Source of the DNA: an uncultured Halioglobus sp.
GTDB lineage: Bacteria > Pseudomonadota > Gammaproteobacteria > Pseudomonadales > Halieaceae
Assembly: GCA_905480565.1 (NCBI GenBank)
Contig: CAJQQW010000063.1
Coordinates: 1 to 10,120, forward strand
Direction of reading: 5' to 3'
Length of the DNA: 10,120 nt
Under the pieces are notes generated by a model. That model was not told the DNA's origin and did no database searches. It was given only the letters and a program-made list of their open reading frames with translations. Both the position numbers and the translations under genes were made by a program. Shown here one piece after another: positions 1 to 8,452 of this stretch. Within the stretch, counting starts at the first letter, position 1; every line of letters begins with the position of its first letter.

Positions 1-1
1 G

Positions 2-202
2 ATCGCGCCCTCCCAGTCATGCGATGTTGCCACTTTCAGCCGCGCGGTAAACGAGCTGAACGACTGCTATCCTCTGCTCAAACCCCGAATACTGAAAGCC
101 ATGGCGCTGTCTGCGAGTATCGACGGGGAACTCAACCCGCAAGAACGAGAATTGATCTGCAGCGTCGCCGCAGTCATGGACTGCCCTACTCCGGATTTTT
201 AG
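2..202 (+). CDS. 3' end of a probable M48-family metalloprotease with TerB-like C-terminal region (partial)
   Basis: An open frame enters from the left edge and ends at TAG 200-202, giving 66 residues and no start. The visible part has a helix around LNDCYPLLKPRIL, then an acidic segment ASIDGELNPQERELI, then an ending near CPTPDF. The pattern 'L..L.P.LK..ll.A....DG.l...E.eLi...A..mDcP.P' is typical of the cytoplasmic TerB-like tail of M48 peptidases anchored in the inner membrane of gammaproteobacteria. The HExxH zinc motif and membrane helices would lie upstream, outside the window. The frame differs from the 19-291 reading, which shows no family pattern. The next gene on this strand starts 184 bases downstream, with no clear terminator between. 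The family call rests on a short tail only; another protein with a TerB-like end is possible. Confidence 0.6.
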   Translation: MAPSQSCDVATFSRAVNELNDCYPLLKPRILKAMALSASIDGELNPQERELICSVAAVMDCPTPDF

Positions 203-371
203 GCCATATCGTTCAGGCGCGGGATGATTACGATCATATTCAGTCAGGGCGCACGACCGACTTTATTTCCGCAAAACCTGTGCTAGTCTGAAACTTGACG
301 TAACAGAGTCACACGGATTGCGGACCTGAAAACCGTCAGTCTCTCACTATTCGTCATCCAGAAACCGAAAC

Positions 372-376
372 AAGGA
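372..376 (+). promoter_or_regulatory. Ribosome binding site deciding the start of the AraC-type gene
   Basis: AAGGA lies 10 bases before ATG 387 and only 4 bases before the alternative in-frame TTG at 381. The spacing favours ATG 387. Confidence 0.5.
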
Positions 377-386
377 CGTTTTGATT

Positions 387-788
387 ATGGAAAATTTATC
401 CCTGCTGGTATCAGGCGGTCACCACGCGACCCCGCTCCACCGAACTGAGTACCCAGCACCCACGAGAACGACCGATAAGGTGCTAACAATCTTGCTTGGC
501 GGAGACCTCGCTCGCCTGCGGGCGGACTCGGTCGCTGAAGCTCTGGGCATGAGTGGTACCACCCTGCGTCGGCGCCTGCGCGCCGACCATACGTGCTACC
601 AGTTTTTGCTCGACCGAGCTCGACAATACCGTTGCGAACAAGTGCTAAAGCAGTCATGGCTGCCGGGTAAATGCCTGGCAGATGAACTTGGTTATCTTGA
701 GGTCAACAGCTTTTACCGCGCTTTCCGACGATGGACCGGCCTGACGTATAGCGAGTACAAGGCCCACCATGAGCGCCAATGCGAGTAA
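387..788 (+). CDS. Stand-alone AraC-type helix-turn-helix transcriptional regulator
   Basis: A 133-residue protein that is almost entirely an AraC/XylS DNA-binding domain. Residues about 31-125 carry both helix-turn-helix units. The first is around 48-64 (SVAEALGMSGTTLRRRL); the second is around 95-112. The family signature follows as LGY....SFYRAFRRWTG, about 101-118, then LTYSEYK. Typical AraC proteins are 250-300 residues with an N-terminal ligand or dimerisation domain. Here only about 30 low-complexity residues precede the HTH, so the sensor domain is missing. ATG 387 is preferred over TTG 381 from the AAGGA at 372-376. A weak candidate extended -10 (TGCTAGTCT, 281-289) lies upstream. 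The next plus-strand gene, an LRR surface protein, begins 411 bases downstream and is a possible target. No effector can be inferred. Confidence 0.85.
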   Translation: MENLSLLVSGGHHATPLHRTEYPAPTRTTDKVLTILLGGDLARLRADSVAEALGMSGTTLRRRLRADHTCYQFLLDRARQYRCEQVLKQSWLPGKCLADELGYLEVNSFYRAFRRWTGLTYSEYKAHHERQCE

Positions 789-1113
789 GATCGTTTAATC
801 AAAACTGGCTTGAAAGTCCGCAGTGTACCGCTACGTCCGATCTGCGCTGCCAGTGCATTTTGCAATAGCTGAATGACTTATATAGCACTTAGCCTCAGCC
901 CACAGTAGAGTTGGCAGTCTAGCTTGATGGGTAGCGCCACGCTCTGCGCTCACAGGTACCGCGACCTATTTACGACACTCACCCGCGAGGAGATTGTGCA
1001 GTAAGATGCCAGGGATTGGCATAAACACCTCGACTAATTGAAGGGAGGCACCGCAAGGACAGGGAAGCACCCCCTCGGATCGCTTCTGAATCGTGCAGGG
1101 CCATCCCATGCCC
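789..1113 (+). other. Non-coding stretch between the AraC-type gene and the LRR gene promoter
   Basis: I see no supported gene, tRNA or known riboswitch here. It holds a small perfect stem-loop at 1006-1022 (ATGCCA, 5-base loop, TGGCAT) with no T-run after it. It also holds a pair of direct repeats at 1043-1071, listed separately. Its role is most likely regulatory for the downstream gene. Confidence 0.5.
1043..1071 (+). repeat. Tandem direct repeat GGGARGCACC, 19-base period
   Basis: GGGAGGCACC at 1043-1052 and GGGAAGCACC at 1062-1071 differ at one position and start 19 bases apart, close to two helical turns. They lie about 43-71 bases upstream of the -35 element at 1114. AraC-family proteins bind direct-repeat half-sites with roughly two-turn spacing, so an operator is plausible. 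No binding data exist here. Confidence 0.45.
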
Positions 1114-1141
1114 TTGACTTAACCTAGTTCATCGATAATAT
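1114..1141 (+). promoter_or_regulatory. Sigma-70-like promoter for the LRR gene
   Basis: TTGACT at 1114-1119, a 16-base spacer, and TAATAT at 1136-1141. Five of six bases match the -35 consensus, and the -10 is close to consensus. Transcription would start near 1148, about 50 bases before ATG 1200. Confidence 0.5.
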
Positions 1142-1161
1142 CAACGCGCACTCGCGGTTTT

Positions 1162-1182
1162 CGCATCATTGATTACGCATCA
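1162..1182 (+). repeat. Direct repeat CGCATCA, 14-base period, in the LRR gene leader
   Basis: CGCATCA occurs at 1162-1168 and again at 1176-1182, separated by TTGATTA. It lies between the predicted start of transcription and ATG 1200, so it could be an operator or a leader RNA element. Chance is also possible for a 7-mer. Confidence 0.35.
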
Positions 1183-1199
1183 GGAATTCTCTAATCGAC

Positions 1200-1304
1200 A
1201 TGCCACGTTTTCGAATACCGCAGTACGGCTTGCCAGCTCTTTATTTTTTTCTTTTTTATTGAACATTCTTTTCGAGCCATGCTCTTTCTTTCAACGCGCT
1301 CGGC
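1200..1304 (+). pseudogene. Signal-peptide segment of the LRR gene, interrupted by in-frame TGA
   Basis: From ATG 1200 the frame reads MPRFRIPQYGLPALYFFLFY and then stops at TGA 1260-1262. The same frame continues TFFSSHALSFNALGLSYDV into the LRR protein body at 1305. Read through the stop, this is a good Sec signal peptide: Arg residues at 3 and 5, a hydrophobic core, and SHA-like residues for signal peptidase I. The frame is kept on both sides, so this is a nonsense codon and not a frameshift. A weak AGGA lies at 1182-1185, 14 bases before the ATG. The core is encoded by T7-C-T6 (1244-1257). It could be a true loss of function, a suppressed stop, or a base error (TGG would give Trp). Confidence 0.55.
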
Positions 1305-1937
1305 TTGAGCTATGACGTCATTGCCGGAACGCCCGATAATCAGGTCGAACTGGCAGGCTGTGATACAGCAATATGCACCGGCCTGAATATAATAATTCCA
1401 GCTAAAGTGCGCGACGGCCCAATCGATTACGCGGTGACCAGTGTCAAAATTGAAGCCTTTGAAGATCATAATCTACTCAGCGTAGCCATAGGAAAAAACA
1501 TCCAGACTCTTGGAGAAAAAGCGTTCAAGGGCAACTCCCTGAGAAGTTTAACAATGCCGGACGGCGTTAAAATTATCGGAAAGAAAGCGTTCGAGAGAAA
1601 TGCTCTTGAAACCCTAACCGTTCCCGCTAGTGTCAATACCATCGACGCAAATGCTTTCAATAGGAACAACCTCAGCACAGTTGCGTTCAGGGTGTCCTTC
1701 GAAGCCTTCGAGATAGACACCATGTTTGACAACAATAACGGGCTGGCCACTATCAACTATTGCAGCGACGCATTGCATTGGTCTGGACAAACTTTTTATA
1801 ACGGTATCGACAGCCTCGCATCCACGCCAATCAATTGTTCGAGCACGGGCCCGACCTCTGTGCCGCTGGCTCCGCTCTGGCTACTCGCCTTCATATCAGG
1901 CTTACTGGCGCTACTGGGCCTGCGAGGGCTGCGTTAA
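1305..1937 (+). CDS. BspA-like leucine-rich-repeat surface protein with C-terminal membrane/sorting tail
   Basis: A 210-residue open frame counted from TTG 1305. After a small N-terminal part (SYDVIAGTP..., with paired Cys19 and Cys24) come about five LRR_5/BspA-type repeats of about 22 residues, at roughly 45-150. The unit looks like 'tIG.kAF..N.Lk.LtvP.sV', seen in KAFKGNSLRSLTMPDGV and KAFERNALETLTVPASV. The end (186-210) has SVPLAPLW, a hydrophobic helix and a short tail with Arg, resembling VPxxP/IPTL-type exosortase sorting signals. Such proteins are exported, yet TTG 1305 lacks a signal peptide, has no good ribosome site, and the next in-frame ATG is deep inside at 1554. The natural start is therefore ATG 1200, cut off by TGA 1260; the gene may be a pseudogene. 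The body looks more AT-rich than its neighbours. The function is unknown; adhesion or surface recognition is a guess. Confidence 0.65.
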   Translation: MSYDVIAGTPDNQVELAGCDTAICTGLNIIIPAKVRDGPIDYAVTSVKIEAFEDHNLLSVAIGKNIQTLGEKAFKGNSLRSLTMPDGVKIIGKKAFERNALETLTVPASVNTIDANAFNRNNLSTVAFRVSFEAFEIDTMFDNNNGLATINYCSDALHWSGQTFYNGIDSLASTPINCSSTGPTSVPLAPLWLLAFISGLLALLGLRGLR

Positions 1938-1979
1938 AGCAAAGATTAGAATGACGATACTTTGGGATCACTTTTCTGC

Positions 1980-2001
1980 TTTCCGGCGACCGCGCCGGAA
2001 A
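1980..2001. other. Strong stem-loop between the LRR gene and galE
   Basis: TTTCCGGCG (1980-1988), loop ACCG, CGCCGGAAA (1993-2001): a perfect 9-bp stem lying between two convergent genes. No T-run follows on either strand, so it is not a textbook intrinsic terminator. It may still stabilise an mRNA 3' end or help stop transcription. Confidence 0.4.
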
Positions 2002-2174
2002 ACCCTGTCTCTACTGCGATCGGCGAGCTATCTGACGGGCCGGAAACCCGCAGCATTCAAGCTGTTTTTGCGCGCATTGCTGATCTGATTTTCTTTCAGA
2101 GTACAGGCGAACGGCAGGCGGATTGACGCAAAACAACAGTGCGGCCACCAGGCTTGGATAGCCCAAGGAGGAAA

Positions 2175-3194
2175 TCAGGAAGCGTAGCCCCGCGGATTAG
2201 ATGCCTGCCAACGCCAGGTATCCTGACACATCTGCGCCAGGTCGCGAGATGCTCTCCACTGCAGCAATTTTTCCGCCAGCGCAGGGTCGGCCCAGCAGGT
2301 GGCGATATCACCCGGTCGCCTTTCAACAATCTCGTAGGGCACCACTTTTCCGCTGGCACGCTCGAACGCGCTGATCATCTCCAGCACTGACACACCATTA
2401 CCGGTACCCAGGTTGATGGTGTGCAGCCCCGTTTGACGACACACATAGTCGAGCGCAGACACGTGGCCCTCCACAAGGTCCATGACGTGAATGTAGTCGC
2501 GAACACCCGTTCCATCAGGTGTTGCATAGTCATCGCCAAAGACAAACAGCTTATCGCGCTGGCCTACAGCGACCTGCGCGATGAATGGCATCAGATTATT
2601 CGGGTGGCCCTGCGGATCCTCACCTATCGTACCACCTGGATGAGCACCGACCGGATTGAAATAGCGAAGGCGACAAATGCTCCAGTCCGGCTTGGCCACC
2701 TGCCAGTCAGCAAGTATGTCCTCGACCATGCGCTTGGTTCGCCCGTAGGGGCTGGTGGGCGCCAGGTTGAAATCCTCGCGGATAGGCACAGTCGCCGGGT
2801 CGCCATAGACCGTAGCCGATGAGGAAAAGACAAGATTTTTTACCCCTGCTTTCGCCATCGCCTCCAGCAGCACAAGCGAACCAGAAACATTGCAGTCGTA
2901 GTATTCCAATGGCATTGCTACCGACTCACCCACCGCCTTGAGACCGGCAAAGTGCAACACCGCTCGCACTGTGTGCCGACTGAATACCGCGTCAAGGCAC
3001 TGCCGATCGCGTATATCACCCTGCACAAATTCAGGCACTGTCCCACAAATACTGCCGGTTCGCTCTAGGGCTACGACGCTGCTGTTCGACAGGTTATCGA
3101 GCACAACCACGTCATATCCCGCGTCAATCAAAGCAACACAGGCGTGGCTGCCAATGTAGCCCGCTCCTCCGGTCACCAACACGGTACCCGTCAT
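2175..3194 (-). CDS. galE: UDP-glucose 4-epimerase GalE, with a Cys gate residue
   Basis: Interconverts UDP-glucose and UDP-galactose in the cytoplasm using tightly bound NAD. The 339-residue length matches the family. It is an extended short-chain dehydrogenase/reductase: Rossmann motif GGAGYIG (9-15), Asp33 for the NAD ribose, SSSATVYG (124-131), and the catalytic pair Tyr150/Lys154 in YGRTK. The end aligns without gaps to E. coli GalE and places Cys300 (codon 2295-2297) at the site of E. coli Tyr299 and human Cys307. Cys at this site is associated with also accepting UDP-GlcNAc/UDP-GalNAc, so dual specificity is predicted. The ATG is preceded by a weak GGGA. A candidate -10 TATACT lies at 3235-3240 on this strand with no convincing -35. 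The gene is divergent from the UDP-GlcA epimerase, 162 bases apart. Confidence 0.95.
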   Translation of the reverse strand: MTGTVLVTGGAGYIGSHACVALIDAGYDVVVLDNLSNSSVVALERTGSICGTVPEFVQGDIRDRQCLDAVFSRHTVRAVLHFAGLKAVGESVAMPLEYYDCNVSGSLVLLEAMAKAGVKNLVFSSSATVYGDPATVPIREDFNLAPTSPYGRTKRMVEDILADWQVAKPDWSICRLRYFNPVGAHPGGTIGEDPQGHPNNLMPFIAQVAVGQRDKLFVFGDDYATPDGTGVRDYIHVMDLVEGHVSALDYVCRQTGLHTINLGTGNGVSVLEMISAFERASGKVVPYEIVERRPGDIATCWADPALAEKLLQWRASRDLAQMCQDTWRWQASNPRGYAS

Positions 3195-3356
3195 AGTATT
3201 ATCCCGTCACGTCGACTGTTATATAAAGACTCTGAGTATAACCGATTGGTATTGGGGAGAAACCCGCGGGGCGTCATACCCTCTGACCATCCGACTATGA
3301 AAATATCGTCAAAACCCTATATTATGTGACTCCAACTCAGTAACAGACCCTTTCAA

Positions 3357-4370
3357 ATGCAGATACTCGTCACCGGCGCCGCCGGCTTTATTGGCTATCA
3401 CCTCAGTGAAAAACTCCTCGCCCGAGGCGACAGGGTCATCGGGCTGGATAACCTCAACGATTATTATGACGTCAGCCTGAAAGAGGCACGTCTGGAGCGA
3501 TTGCGTTGTCAGGATCACTTCACCTTCGTCAAAGCCGATCTGCGAGACCGGGACGCGTTGAATGAGCTGTTCGAGGCAACGCGTTTCGATGCGGTTATCA
3601 ACCTCGCCGCCCAGGCAGGGGTGAGGTACTCATTGGAAAATCCACACGCCTATATAGACAGCAATGTCATAGGATTCACCAATATACTGGAATGTTGCCG
3701 ACACCATCGCATCGGCCACCTTGTCTACGCCAGCAGCAGCTCAGTTTACGGCATGAACGGCAGCATGCCTTTTTCCGTCCACGACAATGTCGATCATCCG
3801 ATATCACTCTACGCGGCGACTAAAAAAGCCAATGAGCTAATGGCACATACCTATTCGCACTTGTACAACATTCCGACTACGGGTTTGCGGTTTTTCACTG
3901 TTTACGGACCGTGGGGGCGACCCGACATGGCACTTTTCCTTTTCACCGATGCTATTTTAAAAGGCGAACCAATCAAGGTTTTCAATAACGGTGAGATGCA
4001 GAGGGACTTCACCTACATCGACGATATTGTGGAAGGCATAATCCGTGTAACAGACAAGCCTGCCACCCCGAATGCTGACTGGGACTCACGCCTACCCGAC
4101 CCAGGAACCAGCAGCGCACCTTATAGACTCTATAACATCGGAAACAACAACCCCGTCTCGTTAATGGAATTTATTGGCGCAATCGAAAAGGCCATAGGAA
4201 AAAAAGCGGAAAAGCAGTTACTCCCCATGCAGCCCGGTGATGTAGCGGCGACCTATGCCGATATCGATGCACTGATAGAGGCGGTGGATTACCATCCGAG
4301 AACGCCGATACAGGAAGGCATCGATCATTTCATCGAATGGTATATGAAGCACATGGATGAGGGGCATTAG
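3357..4370 (+). CDS. UDP-glucuronate 4-epimerase (NAD-dependent sugar epimerase)
   Basis: Predicted to convert UDP-glucuronate to UDP-galacturonate, a precursor for capsule, LPS or exopolysaccharide. The 337-residue extended SDR has Rossmann motif GAAGFIG (7-13), Asp31 for the NAD ribose, YASSSSVYG (124-132) and the catalytic Tyr152/Lys156 in [10 protein letters not shown]. The N-terminal run [18 protein letters not shown] and the [13 protein letters not shown] block are characteristic of the bacterial UDP-glucuronate epimerase group (LpsL-like), separating it from GalE. No clear Shine-Dalgarno precedes ATG 3357. The stop abuts the ugd start with no gap, so the two are probably co-transcribed and translationally coupled; Ugd makes this enzyme's substrate. 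Specificity for GlcA over a related acid sugar is inferred from family likeness. Confidence 0.88.
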   Translation: MQILVTGAAGFIGYHLSEKLLARGDRVIGLDNLNDYYDVSLKEARLERLRCQDHFTFVKADLRDRDALNELFEATRFDAVINLAAQAGVRYSLENPHAYIDSNVIGFTNILECCRHHRIGHLVYASSSSVYGMNGSMPFSVHDNVDHPISLYAATKKANELMAHTYSHLYNIPTTGLRFFTVYGPWGRPDMALFLFTDAILKGEPIKVFNNGEMQRDFTYIDDIVEGIIRVTDKPATPNADWDSRLPDPGTSSAPYRLYNIGNNNPVSLMEFIGAIEKAIGKKAEKQLLPMQPGDVAATYADIDALIEAVDYHPRTPIQEGIDHFIEWYMKHMDEGH

Positions 4371-5675
4371 ATGAATGTTGTGATGATAGGCGCAGGCTAC
4401 GTGGGGCTGGTCTCCGGCGCATGCTTTGCCGAGTTCGGCGCAAATGTAACCTGCGTCGACGTCGATGCATCAAAAATTAAAGCCCTGCAGGCCGCTAACA
4501 TTCCAATCTATGAACCCGGACTGGACGACCTCGTTTCTCGCAATGTGAAGGGTGGACGTCTCAAGTTTTCCGACCAGCTAAAAGACTGGATTGCTGATGC
4601 CGACCTCGTCTTTATCGCCGTGGGCACACCCACGCGACGCGGAGATGGTCACGCAGATCTGAAGTATGTCTATGCCGCAGCGGAAGAAATCGCCAAACAC
4701 CTCGAGGGATACACCGTCATCGTGGATAAATCCACCGTGCCGGTAGGCACCGCCCGTGAAGTACACAACATAGTCAGCCGAACAAATCCTGACGCGGATT
4801 TCGATGTCGCATCCAACCCCGAGTTTCTCCGTGAAGGCTCTGCAATTGGCGATTTCATGCGTCCTGACCGGGTGGTACTGGGCGTACAATCCGAACGAGC
4901 AGGCAATATGCTTCGCGAGCTGTATCGGCCACTAAACTTGATAGAAACCCCCATTATGGTCACCGACCTTGAGAGCGCGGAGATTACCAAGTACGCGGCT
5001 AATGCGTTTCTTGCCACAAAAATCAGTTTCATCAATGAGGTGGCGGATCTGTGTGAAAAAACGGGCGCCGACGTACACGCGGTTGCAAGGGGAATGGGGC
5101 TTGACGGGCGTATCGGTAAAAAGTTTTTGCATGCCGGCCCAGGATACGGTGGCTCCTGCTTTCCAAAAGATACTCTTGCCATGATCCGTATGTCACAGGA
5201 TGCGGGTGCATCGAGTCAGATTGTACAGGCGGTAGTGGATGTCAACACAGCGCAAAAGAAACGCATGGTGGAGAAGATTAGGGAGGCACTGGGAGGCAGC
5301 GCGGCCAATAAAACTATTGCCGTTCTCGGACTCACCTTCAAGCCCGAGACTGATGACATGCGTGATGCGCCCTCGCTCACTATTCTGCCAGCGCTGCTGG
5401 AGCAGGGCGCTTGCATCAAGGCCCATGATCCTCAGGGCATGGAAGAGGCGCGTACGGAACTCCCCAGCGCCATTCTGTACCAAGACAGCGTTGAGGACAC
5501 TATCACCGACGCTGATGCCATAGTCCTGATGACGGAATGGAACGTTTACCGGGGACTAGACCTCGGCAAAGTGAAACGCCTGATGAGCGGCGACGTTTTC
5601 ATCGACCTGCGCAACGTGTATGAAAAAGAGCGCGTGCAATCTCACGGTTTCCAATACAGCTGCGTCGGGCGTTAA
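4371..5675 (+). CDS. ugd: UDP-glucose 6-dehydrogenase
   Basis: Oxidises UDP-glucose to UDP-glucuronate with two NAD, via a covalent thiohemiacetal intermediate. The 434 residues fit the bacterial family. The N-terminal Rossmann domain has GAGYVG (7-12) and Asp30. AVGTP (83-87), STVPVGT (121-127) and NPEFLREG (149-156) follow. The central helix holds Lys207 and Asn211 (EITKYAANAF). The nucleophile is Cys263 in GGSCFPKD, with Asp267. The C-terminal UDP-binding domain has GLTFKPETDDMRDAPS (320-335). ATG directly follows the TAG of the upstream epimerase, and GAGGGG at 4359-4364 is a good ribosome site inside that gene's end. It supplies substrate both to that epimerase and to the decarboxylase encoded convergently downstream. 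No clear terminator is seen in the 203 bases after it. Confidence 0.95.
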   Translation: MNVVMIGAGYVGLVSGACFAEFGANVTCVDVDASKIKALQAANIPIYEPGLDDLVSRNVKGGRLKFSDQLKDWIADADLVFIAVGTPTRRGDGHADLKYVYAAAEEIAKHLEGYTVIVDKSTVPVGTAREVHNIVSRTNPDADFDVASNPEFLREGSAIGDFMRPDRVVLGVQSERAGNMLRELYRPLNLIETPIMVTDLESAEITKYAANAFLATKISFINEVADLCEKTGADVHAVARGMGLDGRIGKKFLHAGPGYGGSCFPKDTLAMIRMSQDAGASSQIVQAVVDVNTAQKKRMVEKIREALGGSAANKTIAVLGLTFKPETDDMRDAPSLTILPALLEQGACIKAHDPQGMEEARTELPSAILYQDSVEDTITDADAIVLMTEWNVYRGLDLGKVKRLMSGDVFIDLRNVYEKERVQSHGFQYSCVGR

Positions 5676-5878
5676 GCCTCTAATGAACCACCGACGACGA
5701 AAGATCATTACCTAAGGGGCGCCAAATCATTTGCTGTTGCAGGCCACGTCAGTCATTGGCGAGACAATCATCCTGTGCACACAAATCTGAAACGACAGGG
5801 TAACGCCAACTGTACCTAGGCGGAGGCGTGCGGAATAAATCGCTAAACCGGCCCGAAGTTAGAGAACACGCCGTAACC

Positions 5879-6820
5879 TCAGAGCATGCTTGAAAAATAG
5901 TCAATCGTGCTTTTTAGCCCCTTATCAAGCTGAATTCCTGGTTCCCAGCCCAACAACGCCTTTGCCGCGTCGATATCGGGTTGCCGTTGCAGGGGATCAT
6001 CGCTGGGCAGCGGATTGTTGACCAGCTCAGATTTTGAACCTGTCAGGGCAATCACTTTTTCCGCCAACTCCAGAATCGTGAACTCATAGGGGTTACCAAG
6101 GTTCACGGGGCCGGTCACTACGTCATCGGTATCCATCAAGGCAAGGAAACCATCAATGAGATCGTCAACATAGCAGAAAGAACGAGATTGACTGCCGTCA
6201 CCAAAGATCGTGATCGCGTCTCCTCTAAGGGCCTGCATAATAAAATTCGAAACCACCCGACCATCGTTGGGATGCATTTTAGGTCCGTAGGTGTTGAATA
6301 TTCTGGCTACCTTGATAATCAGACCATGCTGTCGGTGATAGTCAAAAAAGAGCGTCTCAGCACAGCGCTTGCCCTCGTCGTAGCAGGAGCGTTCACCTAC
6401 TGGATTGACATGACCCCAGTAGTTTTCAGGCTGAGGGTGTACCTGTGGATCGCCATAAACCTCACTGGTTGAGGCCTGAAATATCTTTGCGCCTGTGCGT
6501 TTGGCAAGACCAAGCATATTGATCGCGCCATGGACACTGGTCTTTGTGGTCTGCACCGGATCGTGCTGATAATGCACCGGTGAAGCGGGACAGGCGAGAT
6601 TATAAATCTCGTCTACCTCTACGTAGAGGGGAAAGGTCACATCATGACGCATCAACTCAAAATTCGGCTCGTCCAGCAAGTCGATAATATTATCCTTGGT
6701 GCCGGTAAAAAAGTTATCCGCACACAATACGTCATCGCCCCGTTCAACCAATCGCTGGCACAGGTGCGACCCCAGAAAACCCGCTCCACCTGTTACCAAA
6801 ACCCGTTTTCTTAAATGCAT
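5879..6820 (-). CDS. uxs: UDP-glucuronate decarboxylase (UDP-xylose synthase)
   Basis: Decarboxylates UDP-glucuronate to UDP-xylose in the cytoplasm, keeping NAD bound. At 313 residues it is the compact soluble bacterial form, without the N-terminal membrane anchor of animal and some plant enzymes. Visible marks: GGAGFLGSH (11-19), Asp35-Asn36 for [17 protein letters not shown] (74-88), the [10 protein letters not shown] loop (116-125) with Thr118 and Glu120, and the catalytic Tyr147/Lys151 in [16 protein letters not shown], the [14 protein letters not shown] block and [10 protein letters not shown] (274-283) with its substrate-binding Arg also match UXS. The enzyme competes with the 4-epimerase for the Ugd product, and UDP-xylose is a known inhibitor of Ugd in several organisms. 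It is transcribed toward ugd. About 290 non-coding bases lie upstream, so it probably has its own promoter; I see no clear one. Confidence 0.93.
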   Translation of the reverse strand: MHLRKRVLVTGGAGFLGSHLCQRLVERGDDVLCADNFFTGTKDNIIDLLDEPNFELMRHDVTFPLYVEVDEIYNLACPASPVHYQHDPVQTTKTSVHGAINMLGLAKRTGAKIFQASTSEVYGDPQVHPQPENYWGHVNPVGERSCYDEGKRCAETLFFDYHRQHGLIIKVARIFNTYGPKMHPNDGRVVSNFIMQALRGDAITIFGDGSQSRSFCYVDDLIDGFLALMDTDDVVTGPVNLGNPYEFTILELAEKVIALTGSKSELVNNPLPSDDPLQRQPDIDAAKALLGWEPGIQLDKGLKSTIDYFSSML

Positions 6821-7103
6821 ACTCTGCTCTTCTCTTCATAGACAACTATTCTGACGGGAGGGTCGTCGCCGTCAGTTTGCAGGGCTCGCCACTCATAGCC
6901 CAGAGCGTCTTACCGTTCTGTAGCCAGAGCCTGCAACTGCTCCGCAGGTATACAGCAGCGACCATGATCACACGATACGGCCCAATTCTTTTAACGGCAA
7001 GCGCACCGCTCGGCTACTTCCACGTCGCACAGCCGGGCATCCTCTTTTTATGCTGGGCCGCAGGACTCGATAAGCGGGTTCCTGCGACCCCGAAACGTTC
7101 TGG

Positions 7104-8428
<1,325 letters not shown>

Positions 8429-8452
8429 TCAGGTGTACGAAAATGGCGCGAC

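Noticed and set aside
224..237. ATGAT/ATCAT hairpin after the partial first gene as a terminator
   Set aside because: Only 5 AT-rich base pairs and no T-run.
19..291. 90-residue open frame at the left edge, plus strand
   Set aside because: It overlaps the partial frame 2-202, whose tail matches a known family pattern. The 19-291 product is rich in Arg/Ser and shows no family pattern.
295..323. TTGACG at 295-300 as a -35 for the AraC-type gene
   Set aside because: No acceptable -10 at 16-18 bases downstream.
1021..1110. Possible riboswitch ahead of the LRR gene
   Set aside because: Some GGGA/GCACC blocks recall riboswitch cores, but they do not match the c-di-GMP GEMM consensus, and they lie upstream of the predicted promoter, so they would not be transcribed with the gene.
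1726..2088. 120-residue frame overlapping the end of the LRR gene
   Set aside because: First part is an out-of-frame reading of the LRR gene. The rest crosses the 1980-2001 hairpin, with no ribosome site or family pattern.
4670..5182. 170-residue frame on the minus strand across ugd
   Set aside because: Antisense shadow of the ugd coding sequence with a Ser/Arg/Pro-rich product.
7059..7086. 7-bp stem (CGCAGGA / TCCTGCG) considered as part of a tRNA or terminator
   Set aside because: No cloverleaf can be built around it and no T-run follows on either strand.
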